64,000 nucleotides of DNA from Paludibacteraceae bacterium (GTDB lineage: Bacteria > Bacteroidota > Bacteroidia > Bacteroidales > Paludibacteraceae): NCBI GenBank assembly GCA_017480285.1, contig JAFVAX010000039.1, forward strand, positions 1 through 64,000, written 5' to 3'. Of this stretch, positions 54,767-62,949 are shown piece after piece (positions within the stretch are counted from its first letter, which is position 1; each line of letters opens with the position of its first letter). The notes under the pieces were generated by a model, which worked only from the letters and a program-made list of their open reading frames with translations, was not told the origin of the DNA and ran no database searches. The position numbers and the translations under genes are program-made.

Positions 54767-55579
54767 TTATTTGAAATTTAGTGCATAATAGCGTTTTTCA
54801 TCTAATTGTAGTTGTTTACTTTCAATTTGATATTTTTTTTCAATCTTCTGTATGATTGATAAATTCTCTTGATTAAATCTATTCCCAATTATTATTTCTT
54901 TCGGTATCAATGAAAAATTGTCAATTGATATTAATTCACCAACTTTTTTATAATCAATCTGTTTGATAAGTCTAATTTCTTGTTCATAGCACCATTCTTG
55001 TGCTTTAATGCACATTAGATGAGTTAAGAAAGATGTCAAATATTCATTAGAATATCGCTTTATGTGATCCATTGATAGTCCCTTCTTAATGTCTATGTCG
55101 AAATCATTTATATTATTGAATTCTTTTCTCCAATTATTTACAATATCATCAATATGAGAATTAAAATCAGGTAGATATCGTATGTTTTTTTGTTGGTACA
55201 AAGGTAGTTGCTGATCACAATATATAACTTTATGAAAAAAGTTATTTTGCTCTTTGACTTCATAACCAACGCAAAAACCCTTATATCCATCTGCATAGTG
55301 CGCCCACATTAGTCTATCAATAGGATTTATTGAAAAAGAACAAGATGCGTATGATTTTATTACTGCTAAAAATACTTCACTTTGTTTGGTATTACTAATG
55401 GTTTTAGTAATATAGTTTGAAAGATGATTGAATCTTTTAAAAGGGATTTCAACAATAGACATACCTGAATATAAATCGTATGGATCATTCAGTAACTTAT
55501 TTGTTGCAAACCATAATTTCCCTTCACAAACAGAGCAAAAATTATATGGCTTAGGTGAATAGTATTTGTATAGTATCAT
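54767..55579 (-). CDS. DUF2971-family protein
   Basis: 270 aa. Family pattern: YKYYSPKPYN at the start, LWFATNKLLNDPYDL, LMWAHYADGYKGFCVGYEV and CYEQEIRLIKQ near the end. DUF2971 proteins are accessory genes of unknown function, sometimes beside defence genes. Here it lies between two CXXX precursors and in frame with the second. Confidence 0.8.
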   Translation of the reverse strand: MILYKYYSPKPYNFCSVCEGKLWFATNKLLNDPYDLYSGMSIVEIPFKRFNHLSNYITKTISNTKQSEVFLAVIKSYASCSFSINPIDRLMWAHYADGYKGFCVGYEVKEQNNFFHKVIYCDQQLPLYQQKNIRYLPDFNSHIDDIVNNWRKEFNNINDFDIDIKKGLSMDHIKRYSNEYLTSFLTHLMCIKAQEWCYEQEIRLIKQIDYKKVGELISIDNFSLIPKEIIIGNRFNQENLSIIQKIEKKYQIESKQLQLDEKRYYALNFK

Positions 55580-55841
55580 AATTTGTATATTTTTTATTTC
55601 CCCGCCCTCGCTAACCCTACTAATGTTAATTAGTCATAAAAATAGTTCAAATCAAGTGTGCTATTCGCACTAACAGGAATTCCAACTATAATAAATTTAA
55701 GCCAATTCACATTAGTCATGAAATTATAAACTACTTTTTAATTTTGTTAAACATTTAAATGTCCTCCATAATTAGAGTTAATAAAAACATCTAAACTTGT
55801 TAGTTTGCTATAATAAGCAACAATTTCACCTAAAAACACTA
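55580..55841. other. AT-rich gap in the peptide operon
   Basis: No gene of credible length and no second run of Cys codons was found here on either strand. Two short TTAGTCATRAAA units are visible. Nothing else supported. Confidence 0.5.
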
Positions 55842-56120
55842 TTAACCTAATGTTACGTTATACCTGCATGTCGCATTGCATGTGCCTCTGCAAGATCCAT
55901 GGCATGAATCATTGCAGCCACCTTCACAATAATCCGTACATCCACTTCCACAATTTAAAGTACAAGCTGAAGTATAACAACCTGTTGTTGCTACCGCTTT
56001 GGCTTGAATAATTGGCAAACTACTTAGCACCACTGCTCCCAATACAGGCAACGCTGTCTTAGCTGCACTTTTGAAGAACTCGCGTCGCGACTGCAGTTCT
56101 TCGTTTTTGTTTTTGTCCAT
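55842..56120 (-). CDS. CXXX-repeat peptide precursor with Tat leader
   Basis: 92 aa. Twin-arginine signal: SRREFFK at residues 11-17, hydrophobic region to ~38 and a likely cut after AKA (residue 42). The core has ten cysteines, Cys48 then Cys53 to Cys85 at exact four-residue steps (CTLNCGSGCTDYC), with Gly, Ser and Asn between. First gene of the operon, preceded by promoter and structured leader. The modification would occur before export, since Tat carries folded proteins. Confidence 0.88.
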   Translation of the reverse strand: MDKNKNEELQSRREFFKSAAKTALPVLGAVVLSSLPIIQAKAVATTGCYTSACTLNCGSGCTDYCEGGCNDSCHGSCRGTCNATCRYNVTLG

Positions 56121-56474
56121 AACTTTATAAAGTTTTCAGGGGAAGTCGGTTCCTAACGACCCGTTAATGTATAAAGAAAGCGTGGAACCTTATCTTTGCT
56201 TATTCCCTTTTACGAGGCTCTGGTAAACCGTTTCCCAAGAATAAACAATAATGTCCACGCCCGATATGTATGACCCTCCTCGCCCTCTGTCGGGCGCAGA
56301 TAAGTATATCATACCCACGAGAACATTTATTGCACTATCTTGTTTTGGGGGAAGAAAATTTACCAGATTTTCGTAAAACCAAAACAAGCGTCAATAAACG
56401 CCTTTTATTATGTCTGTATTACCACCCGAAAAAGACATAAAACCCTTCCGGCGTGAAATACTTACGCAAAAGTA
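56121..56474 (-). ncRNA. Candidate structured 5' leader RNA (copy 1)
   Basis: Between the promoter in the right direct repeat and the precursor gene. In transcript order: CCGGAAGGG-containing hairpin; GCGTTTATTGACGC hairpin; TTGTTTTGG/CCAAAACAA stem; conserved AATGTTCTCGTGGGTATG; GTATGA/TCATAC enclosing CGCCC/GGGCG; and GCGTGGA (56254-56260, minus) pairing with TCCACGC (56180-56186). Same order as copies 2 and 3 with changed bases that keep pairing. Confidence 0.58.
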
Positions 56475-56577
56475 CAACTTTTTTTTCTAATTAACAAATT
56501 TATTGCGTTTTTGCAGTAAAATTTAGATTTCTACTAATTAGATGTTTATTTTTCTACTAATTATACGAATTAAACTA
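56388..56577. repeat. 190-bp direct repeat, right copy
   Basis: Partner of 50386-50575. Promoter on the minus strand: CAAAAGTA 56467-56474 and CAAA 56495-56498 (plus-strand reading), 20-nt spacer. The CTACTAATTA pair is at 56531 and 56554, again 23 bp apart. Confidence 0.9.
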
Positions 56578-56660
56578 ACTTCCGACAGCGAAGCGTTCAA
56601 AAGTCCAACTTCCGACAGCGTAGCGTTCCAACTTCTAACTTCTGACAGCGAAGCGGTCTT
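56578..56660. repeat. Three short repeats before the lpxA promoter
   Basis: Three CTTCCGACAGCGAAGCGTTC-like units, the same family as at 43759. Confidence 0.7.
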
Positions 56661-56672
56661 TTTTCAAGTTTA

Positions 56673-56704
56673 TTTGTTTTTTATGGCGATTTTTTGTAAC
56701 TTTG
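56673..56704 (+). promoter_or_regulatory. lpxA promoter
   Basis: TTTG 56673-56676, 20-nt spacer, TAACTTTG 56697-56704. lpxA has its own promoter here, as needed after separation from lpxC-fabZ. Confidence 0.75.
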
Positions 56705-56742
56705 TACGCTTTTAGTCATTTAATTCTAAAAATAATATATAA

Positions 56743-57522
56743 ATGAAACAACCATTAGCATATATTCATCCTGATGCGCGTATAGCCTCAAATGTGATTA
56801 TTGATCCTTTTGTAAGTATTGACAGAAATGTGGAGATAGGCGAAGGCACTTGGATAGGTTCGAATGTAACCATTATGGAAGGTGTGCGTATCGGCAAGAA
56901 TTGCAAAATTTTCCCCGGGGCGGTTATAGGTGCTGTTCCGCAAGACCTCAAGTTCAAAGGTGAAGATACACTCGTCATCATTGGAGATAACAATACTATT
57001 CGCGAATGTGCCACTATACATCGCGGGACAGCCTCACGAGGCAAGACCGTTATCGGCAACAACAACCTTATAATGGCTTATTGCCATGTGGCGCACGACT
57101 GTGTCTTAGGCAATAATATAATAATGTCCAATTCGACCCAACTCGCAGGTGAGGTGGTGGTTAGCGATTATGCCGTTATTGGTGGCGGCACACTTGTACA
57201 TCAGTTTACGCATATTGGTATGCACTCAATGATACAAGGTGGTTCGCGTGTTAATAAAGACATCCCGCCGTATGTTATGGTAGGGCGTGAACCTATACAA
57301 TATAGTGGTGTGAATAGTATAGGACTAAGACGCAGAGGGTTCAGCAACGAACAGATACGAGCTATTCAAGACGCTTATAGAACAATATATCAATCAGGAC
57401 TCAATGTTTCGATGGCTGCCCAGAAAATAACCAACGACATGCCCTCAAGCCAAGAGCGGGACGAGATACTGCTTTTTATTAAAGACTCTCCGCGTGGTAT
57501 AGTCAAAGGCTATTTTGAATAA
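56743..57522 (+). CDS. lpxA: UDP-N-acetylglucosamine acyltransferase
   Basis: First enzyme of lipid A synthesis. 259 aa, left-handed beta helix by hexapeptide repeats, catalytic His in AYCHVAHDCVLG, IHRGT and HQFTHIGMHSMIQGG. C-terminal helical region complete (AIQDAYRTIYQSG). Confidence 0.96.
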   Translation: MKQPLAYIHPDARIASNVIIDPFVSIDRNVEIGEGTWIGSNVTIMEGVRIGKNCKIFPGAVIGAVPQDLKFKGEDTLVIIGDNNTIRECATIHRGTASRGKTVIGNNNLIMAYCHVAHDCVLGNNIIMSNSTQLAGEVVVSDYAVIGGGTLVHQFTHIGMHSMIQGGSRVNKDIPPYVMVGREPIQYSGVNSIGLRRRGFSNEQIRAIQDAYRTIYQSGLNVSMAAQKITNDMPSSQERDEILLFIKDSPRGIVKGYFE

Positions 57523-57556
57523 ATTGTCCTTACAATTTTCAATTCGCAATATATGT

Positions 57557-57934
57557 ATGACGAATGGGATTGTGATTTATAAACCGAATGAGCAGTTTCA
57601 GTTGGAAGTGCAATTCTTAACAGTTAAAACAGAAGGAAATCGTCAAGTAACTCGTGCTGTTCAATACTATAATCTGGATGTTATTATATCTGTTGGATAT
57701 CGTGTCGAATCGCAGGCTGGAACACTATTTAGACAATGGGCATTGAAGGTTCTAAAGGATTATTTATTGCGTGGTTATTCTGTCAATCAACGTCTTGCTT
57801 ATGTAGAAGACAGAATAGACCGCAGATTGATGGCAATAGAAAACACACTCGAAGACCACCAACAGAAAATCGACTTTTTTGTGCGCACTGCATTGCCACC
57901 CGTTGAGCAAGTGTTCTTCGGCGGTGAGTTTTAG
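57557..57934 (+). pseudogene. Shortened RhuM-type protein
   Basis: The conserved RhuM centre is present (VQYYNLDVIISVGYRVESQAGTLFRQWALKVL) with LPPVEQVFFGG at the end. Compared with intact RhuM proteins the N-terminal winged-helix part is missing: the text runs from FQLEVQF directly to LTVKTEGNRQV, a loss of about 50-60 residues. The C-terminal extension is also absent. The frame is intact over 126 aa, so it may be a remnant or a small standalone protein. Confidence 0.6.
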
Positions 57935-57958
57935 ATAAGATAACATAGAAATAAATCA

Positions 57959-57973
57959 GCGCAAAGCGTTGCG
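57959..57973. repeat. GCGCAAAGCGTTGCG element, left copy
   Basis: Short palindrome-like unit; a perfect copy is at 58795-58810 (6-bp stem GCGCAA/TTGCGC). They flank the four-helix gene. Confidence 0.6.
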
Positions 57974-58024
57974 TAGTAAAACACTGCGCATCTAATTGAG
58001 TTGATTACCCTTAAAACATAAACA

Positions 58025-58711
58025 ATGCCAACACCACAACTACAATATAGTAATGATGGCACTCCAAGCGTTCTTCGGAAAAAGGTGGTTTATACCGACC
58101 TGAATTTCTATAAACGAAGCGATGTGCTTTATCAACTGACTGCCGTTTTTTGCGGGCGTTTCCTGCCACAATACGGCGATCGAACAGTTGATCAGATGGT
58201 GCAGGCTGCACGCTCCACCAAGCAAAATATTGTAGAAGGTAGTACCGACGGACAAACTTCTGTTGAGGTTGAATTGAAATTGCTCGGTATTGCACAAGGC
58301 TCTAATAAAGAATTGCTTGAAGATTATACTGACTATCTCAAGAAACACGGAAAACAGGAGTGGTGGAAAAAGAATCCGCGTTTCGAGGCATTACACAAGT
58401 TCTGCAAAGAGCATACGGCGGTGGAAGACTATCAGCCTTTTTTCAACCGATGGACGGACGAGGAAATGGCAAATTGTGCTATCTGTCTTTGCCACATGGT
58501 GGACAAGGCTATGGAGACCTACATACGCCGAAAAGACTTTGAATTTGTTACAGAAGGCGGCATTCGTGAGCGCATAACGGCAGCCCGCCTCGGCTATCGC
58601 AACAACCAAAAAGAAATAATCGAAAACCTCACGCACGAGAACGAGACACTAAAGAAAGAGATAGTCCGCCTGCAAAGCATTATCCGTTCCCTCGGAGGCA
58701 ATTGCGGATAA
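58025..58711 (+). CDS. Four-helix-bundle suffix-domain protein
   Basis: 228 aa. N-terminal four-helix bundle of the 23S-intervening-sequence-like type (DLNFYKRSDVLYQLTAVFCGRF, QMVQAARSTKQNIVEGS, ELKLLGIAQGSNKELLEDY) with a longer suffix region, and a C-terminal coiled coil (ENLTHENETLKKEIVRLQSII). Accessory gene of unknown role, often moving with mobile regions. Confidence 0.72.
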   Translation: MPTPQLQYSNDGTPSVLRKKVVYTDLNFYKRSDVLYQLTAVFCGRFLPQYGDRTVDQMVQAARSTKQNIVEGSTDGQTSVEVELKLLGIAQGSNKELLEDYTDYLKKHGKQEWWKKNPRFEALHKFCKEHTAVEDYQPFFNRWTDEEMANCAICLCHMVDKAMETYIRRKDFEFVTEGGIRERITAARLGYRNNQKEIIENLTHENETLKKEIVRLQSIIRSLGGNCG

Positions 58712-58732
58712 AACCGGTATTCCCGGGACTTC

Positions 58733-58779
58733 CAGAATGTCCGACAAATCCGGAATGTCCGGAATGTTCGGAATCTCCG
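58733..58779 (+). repeat. Short TCCGGAATG tandem repeat
   Basis: About five imperfect copies of the 9-bp unit TCCGGAATG directly after the four-helix gene. Confidence 0.7.
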
Positions 58780-58794
58780 GCAAAACATATATCC

Positions 58795-58810
58795 GCGCAA
58801 AGCGTTGCGC
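58795..58810. repeat. GCGCAAAGCGTTGCGC element, right copy
   Basis: Perfect 6-bp inverted repeat with loop AGCG, partner of 57959-57973. Confidence 0.6.
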
Positions 58811-59003
58811 AATAACATATTAACAAAGCATTACTATTATTTCGCGTTTACCGAAAAACCCGGCAAAGTTTAAGGAGATAAACAGCAAATAAATAGTAAA
58901 GGTTTCCGTGTATAGGATGCCTTATCATTCTCAATAATGATGCTTACACTCTGTGTGAGTTTCTTAGAGAATGAGAGGTCTCCTTGCCGGGTTGCCTTGG
59001 TAC

Positions 59004-59156
59004 GCGATAAGAAACTCGCACTTTTTCTTATCGCATCTGCTAAAAATTTGTCAACAGAGAAAACTGAAGAAACTGAGAAAAATCTCAGCTTTCTCCATAT
59101 CTCTGTTGAAAATAAGCAGAAACCGATTGATAGTATGCGCAAAACTACTATCAATC
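59004..59156 (+). promoter_or_regulatory. Run of inverted repeats before the methyltransferase gene
   Basis: Three perfect palindromes in series: GCGATAAGAAA/TTTCTTATCGC (59004-59034); TCAACAGAGA/TCTCTGTTGA (59051-59060, 59100-59109) with inner CTGAGA/TCTCAG; and GATTGATAGTA/TACTATCAATC (59125-59156), which ends one base before the ATG. The last one can hide the start codon region or be an operator. The second also belongs to a dispersed repeat (see 52111). Confidence 0.6.
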
Positions 59157-59157
59157 T

Positions 59158-60231
59158 ATGGCACGAAAAGATTTGGCGCAAGCCAAAGACGCAAAGAAAG
59201 ATGAGTTCTATACCCAACTCGATGACATCGCCAAAGAACTCAAATACTACAAACCTTATTTCCGCGATAAGGTGGTGCTCTGTAATTGCGATGATCCATA
59301 CGAAAGCAATTTCTTTAAGTATTTTGCTCTCAATTTCAATACTCTCGGTTTGAAAAAACTGATTGCTACTTGTTACAACGGCTCGCCCATTTCGGGTGAG
59401 GAATTGCCGTTGCTGTTCGAACTGCCGTCTATTGCGGGCGAGGACCGGCAAGCCTACCGCGTTCCAAAGAAAATAGCCTACAAGGTTGAAATCAATGAGG
59501 TGTTGGATTATAACGGAGATGGGCGCGTTGACCTTGCAGATGTAAGATACTTAATACAAAACGACAAAAATGTGCTGTCAGTACTCAAAGGCAATGGCTC
59601 ATTTGATAGTCCTGAATGTATCGAATTGCTCAAAGAAGCAGATATTGTCGTTACCAATCCGCCGTTTTCTTTGTTTAAGGAGTTTTTAGATGTGTTAGAT
59701 AAGTATAATAAACAATTTGTAATTATAGGTAATACTAATGCTCTTAAATACAAACTTACTTTTAAGATGTTCCAAGAAGACAAGATCCGTACGGGTTATA
59801 CCAATTTCAATGTAGGAATGTTTTTTCAAGTACCCGATTCTTGGGAGAAGTTCCATCATATTGAAAACGGTAAGAAGATAGCACGAGTATCAACATCTTG
59901 TTGGTTTACGAATCTGCCTGTTACAAAGCATAATGAGGACTTGATATTGTATAAGCACTACACGCCCGAGGAATATCCGAAATACGATAATTATGATGCT
60001 ATCAATGTGAATACCTATACAGATATACCTTGTGACTATGATGGTGTCATGGGAGTTCCTATCACTTTCCTTGATAAATATAATCCGGACCAATTTGAGA
60101 TAATATGGACAACTGATAGAGGTGGGGATGGTTTTTTAGAAAACTATAAAAAAACATGGGAAAGATACGATGCACCTGTTTTAGAAGGGAAGGGATTGTA
60201 CACCCGCATCCTCATCCGTCGCAAGCGGTGA
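59158..60231 (+). CDS. EcoRI-type adenine-specific DNA methyltransferase
   Basis: 357 aa. Matches the EcoRI methylase family: KDEFYTQLDDIAKELKYY, SAM-site CDDPYESNFFKYF, target-base motif NPPFSLFKEF, late LYTRILIRRK. Methylates adenine N6. No matching EcoRI-type endonuclease is adjacent; the nearest nuclease gene is the DUF262-HNH gene at 61711. The target site cannot be read from sequence. Confidence 0.85.
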   Translation: MARKDLAQAKDAKKDEFYTQLDDIAKELKYYKPYFRDKVVLCNCDDPYESNFFKYFALNFNTLGLKKLIATCYNGSPISGEELPLLFELPSIAGEDRQAYRVPKKIAYKVEINEVLDYNGDGRVDLADVRYLIQNDKNVLSVLKGNGSFDSPECIELLKEADIVVTNPPFSLFKEFLDVLDKYNKQFVIIGNTNALKYKLTFKMFQEDKIRTGYTNFNVGMFFQVPDSWEKFHHIENGKKIARVSTSCWFTNLPVTKHNEDLILYKHYTPEEYPKYDNYDAINVNTYTDIPCDYDGVMGVPITFLDKYNPDQFEIIWTTDRGGDGFLENYKKTWERYDAPVLEGKGLYTRILIRRKR

Positions 60232-60715
60232 GAATTTGGGACGCGACCGTCTCGGTTGCGGTTATCTGCGGATACGCGGCCGTCTCGATTGCGGAGGACA
60301 CTATATTAAATAATTTTGAATAATTTTGGATAATTTTTGACTACAAGAAAACTACCGCAGGCGAGGATACCTGCGTCCCACAAAAACAGCGTTCTTGTTC
60401 AGTTGTATTTCAGTTCCTGTTCATTGCCGTTCAACATCTCGTTCCTCGATGTTGCCAGTCTTGGCGGCGGCGAGCATTGTAAGCACTGCGTGTTTACGCT
60501 CGCACTTGCACAAGACTTCACAAAACAGGCTTGCGCCCTTTGTTTATCGATGACGAGCATACTGCTATATGAATATAAATTTTGAATAATTTGGGGGTTA
60601 TTTTTGACCTGCAAAATAGTGATATTTGAAATATTGGATTACCGCAAAATAATTTACATAAATAGTTGCGTATGTGTTATTTTTTTGTATCTTTGCACTA
60701 TAAAATCTGACAGCA
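60232..60715. other. Spacer with repeats between methyltransferase and BRO-N gene
   Basis: No believable gene. Two CGRCCGTCTCGRTTGCGG units (60243-60295), a 10-bp triple repeat TAATTTTGRA (60311-60342), a low-quality 82-aa frame (60337) judged a remnant or non-coding, a further TTTTGAATAATTTGG unit (60578-60606), and a promoter GTTG 60665-60668 / TATCTTTG 60688-60695 for the next gene. Confidence 0.55.
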
Positions 60716-61606
60716 ATGGCACAAGAAGAGTTAGTAAGACTGTTTGACGCGAAACAGATACGCGTGGTATGGGACAACGAAACGGAGAAATATTATTTCT
60801 CTGTGGTGGATGTTGTCCAAGTATTAACAGACAGCACTGATTATCAGACGGCTCGCAACTATTGGAAAGTCTTAAAGAATAGACTTACCAAAGAAGGAAA
60901 CGAGTCGGTTACAAATTGTAACCGACTGAAATTAACCGCAGCTGACGGCAAGAAATACCTAACTGATGTGGCTGACACAGAGCAGGTTCTGCGGCTTATT
61001 CAGTCTATTCCGTCGAAGAAGGCAGAGCCGTTTAAGATGTGGCTTGCCAAAGTCGGACAAGAGCGGCTTAACCAACTGCAGGACCCCGAACGGAGCATAG
61101 AGCAGGCAATAAGAGATTACAGGCGGTTAGGATATTCCGAGAACTGGATAAACCAGCGCATCAAGACCATCGAGATACGCAAAGGACTGACCGACGAATG
61201 GAAACGCAGTGGCGTGGAAACCGAACAGGAATATGCCTCGCTCACAGATATTATGTATCAGGCTTGGTCGGGCATGACCACACGCGAATACAAAGACTTC
61301 AAAGGCTTGCGCAAAGAGAGTTTGAGAGACAATATGACCAATGTAGAGCTGATGCTCAATGGTCTTGCCGAGGCGGCAGCGACAGAGATTTCCAAAGAGC
61401 GCAACCCGCAAGGATTCATCGAGACCGCCGGTATTGCTCAAGAAGGTGGCGAGGTGGCAGATGCAGCGCGGCAGAACCTTGAGCAGCGTATCGGACGCAG
61501 TGTCATATCACAACGCAAAGCAGTACATTTCACCACTCCACCTGACGAACTGCCCTTACCAAAAGAAAAGGATGATTTGGACGAGATAACAAGTATTGAG
61601 GAGTAA
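60716..61606 (+). CDS. BRO-N domain protein (DinD-like)
   Basis: 296 aa. N-terminal BRO-N DNA-binding domain (VRLFDAKQIRVVWDNETEKYYFSVVDVVQVL, KKYLTDVADTEQVLRLIQSI) and a C-terminal part like DNA-damage-inducible protein D (QAIRDYRRLGYSENWINQR, DIMYQAWSGMTTREYKDFKGL). Phage-derived regulator type found in accessory regions. Has its own promoter. Confidence 0.8.
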   Translation: MAQEELVRLFDAKQIRVVWDNETEKYYFSVVDVVQVLTDSTDYQTARNYWKVLKNRLTKEGNESVTNCNRLKLTAADGKKYLTDVADTEQVLRLIQSIPSKKAEPFKMWLAKVGQERLNQLQDPERSIEQAIRDYRRLGYSENWINQRIKTIEIRKGLTDEWKRSGVETEQEYASLTDIMYQAWSGMTTREYKDFKGLRKESLRDNMTNVELMLNGLAEAAATEISKERNPQGFIETAGIAQEGGEVADAARQNLEQRIGRSVISQRKAVHFTTPPDELPLPKEKDDLDEITSIEE

Positions 61607-61665
61607 AAGTTATACAGATTCTAACAGATAAGCGGTAATCCAATATGTAGCAGATTGCCGCTTTG

Positions 61666-61698
61666 TTATTTTGGATAATTTTGAATAATTTTTGACTA
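61666..61698 (+). repeat. TAATTTTGRA triple repeat before the nuclease gene
   Basis: Three 10-bp units ending TTTTTGACTA, like 60311-60342, lying 13 nt before the DUF262-HNH start codon. Confidence 0.6.
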
Positions 61699-61710
61699 AA
61701 AACAAAAACC

Positions 61711-62832
61711 ATGAAAATAGAATTACATGAAGTCCGCGTGCGGGAGTTGTGCGCCGATTACAATGATTTGAGTATTCAAGAAGAAGGTATCGTCGGCTAC
61801 GGCGGACGGCTGAATATACGCCCGAAATACCAGCGGGAGTTCGTCTATGACGAGAAACAGCGCAATGCTGTCATGGACACCGTTTGGCAGAATTTTCCGC
61901 TGAACGTCATGTATTGGGTGAAAACTGATGGCACAGACGGCATCGAGTTTGAAGTGCTGGACGGTCAGCAGCGAACAATCTCCATCTGTTCGTTTATAGC
62001 AGGCGAGTATATGATGAACTTTGACGGTAACTTGCTCGGTTTCAACAACATGACCATTGAACAGCAAAATCGTATATTGGACTACAAACTGCAAGTCTAT
62101 ATATGCGAGGGAACGGACGAAGAGAAATTGCGTTGGTTCCAGCGCATCAACATCGCCGGCGAGAAACTTAAAGAGCAAGAGATCCGCAACGCTATCTATT
62201 CCGGTTCGTGGGTGACACAAGCCAAACGCCGTTTCTCCAAGACAGGCTGTGTGGCATACAAAATCGGTTCGGACTTCATGAACGGTTCGCCTATCCGCCA
62301 AGACTATTTTGAGACCGCACTCAGCTGGATAGCCGACAAACAAGGCATAACGATTGAGCAATACATGGCGCGTCATCAGCACGACACGGATGCCGACGAA
62401 CTATGGCAGTACTACCAAGATGTTATTCATTGGGTTGATAAACTCTTCGGGCGCAAGTACAAAAAAGAGATGAAAGGTGTAGAGTGGGGATTGCTATACA
62501 ATAGACACAAAGACACCACTTTAACCGCTACGGCTATTGGTGAAAAGATGGCAAGACTGATGGCAGACAGCGATGTGCAGAAGAAAAGCGGTATTTTTGC
62601 CTATATCCTTGATGGCGATATCCACCATTTAGGTATCCGCAGTTTTGATGCCAACACGCGCCGTGAGGTCTATGAGCGACAAGGCGGCAAGTGCGCCATC
62701 TGTGGCAAACAGTTTGATATAGAAGCGATGGAAGCCGACCATATTACTCCGTGGGTGGAAGGCGGACGAACGATTGCTTCTAACTGCCAGATGCTATGTA
62801 GGGATTGTAACCGGAGAAAATCGTCGAAATAA
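61711..62832 (+). CDS. DUF262 and HNH nuclease protein
   Basis: 373 aa. N-terminal DUF262 (ParB/Srx-like) domain with the NTP-site motif LDGQQRTI near residue 84 and RYQREFVYDEKQR-like entry; C-terminal HNH nuclease with CAICGKQF, MEADHITPW and CRDCN (Zn-binding Cys pairs). Related to GmrSD-type and other DUF262 restriction proteins. Lies in the same accessory block as the methyltransferase and could work with it, but this is inference. Confidence 0.82.
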   Translation: MKIELHEVRVRELCADYNDLSIQEEGIVGYGGRLNIRPKYQREFVYDEKQRNAVMDTVWQNFPLNVMYWVKTDGTDGIEFEVLDGQQRTISICSFIAGEYMMNFDGNLLGFNNMTIEQQNRILDYKLQVYICEGTDEEKLRWFQRINIAGEKLKEQEIRNAIYSGSWVTQAKRRFSKTGCVAYKIGSDFMNGSPIRQDYFETALSWIADKQGITIEQYMARHQHDTDADELWQYYQDVIHWVDKLFGRKYKKEMKGVEWGLLYNRHKDTTLTATAIGEKMARLMADSDVQKKSGIFAYILDGDIHHLGIRSFDANTRREVYERQGGKCAICGKQFDIEAMEADHITPWVEGGRTIASNCQMLCRDCNRRKSSK

Positions 62833-62869
62833 AAAATAGTTGTTGCTTTTATGATATTTTTGGCAAACT

Positions 62870-62901
62870 ATTGCTTTTTTATATAATTTTTTGTAAATTT
62901 G
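62870..62901 (+). promoter_or_regulatory. glnS promoter
   Basis: ATTG 62870-62873 (imperfect -33), 20-nt spacer, TAAATTTG 62894-62901. Confidence 0.6.
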
Positions 62902-62949
62902 CAGAGTATCTCTTATAACTTTTAACTTATCACTCATAACTGAACAAAT

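Noticed and set aside
54553..54774. 73-aa plus-strand frame over the second CXXX peptide
   Set aside because: Shadow of the Cys-rich minus-strand frame, whose exact four-residue Cys spacing is not by chance.
58594..58818. 74-aa Arg/Phe-rich minus-strand frame
   Set aside because: Produced by the TCCGGAATG tandem repeat and the reverse of the four-helix gene.
60337..60585. 82-aa frame with several Cys
   Set aside because: No start signal or known domain, unusual composition, lies between repeats; more likely a remnant or non-coding.
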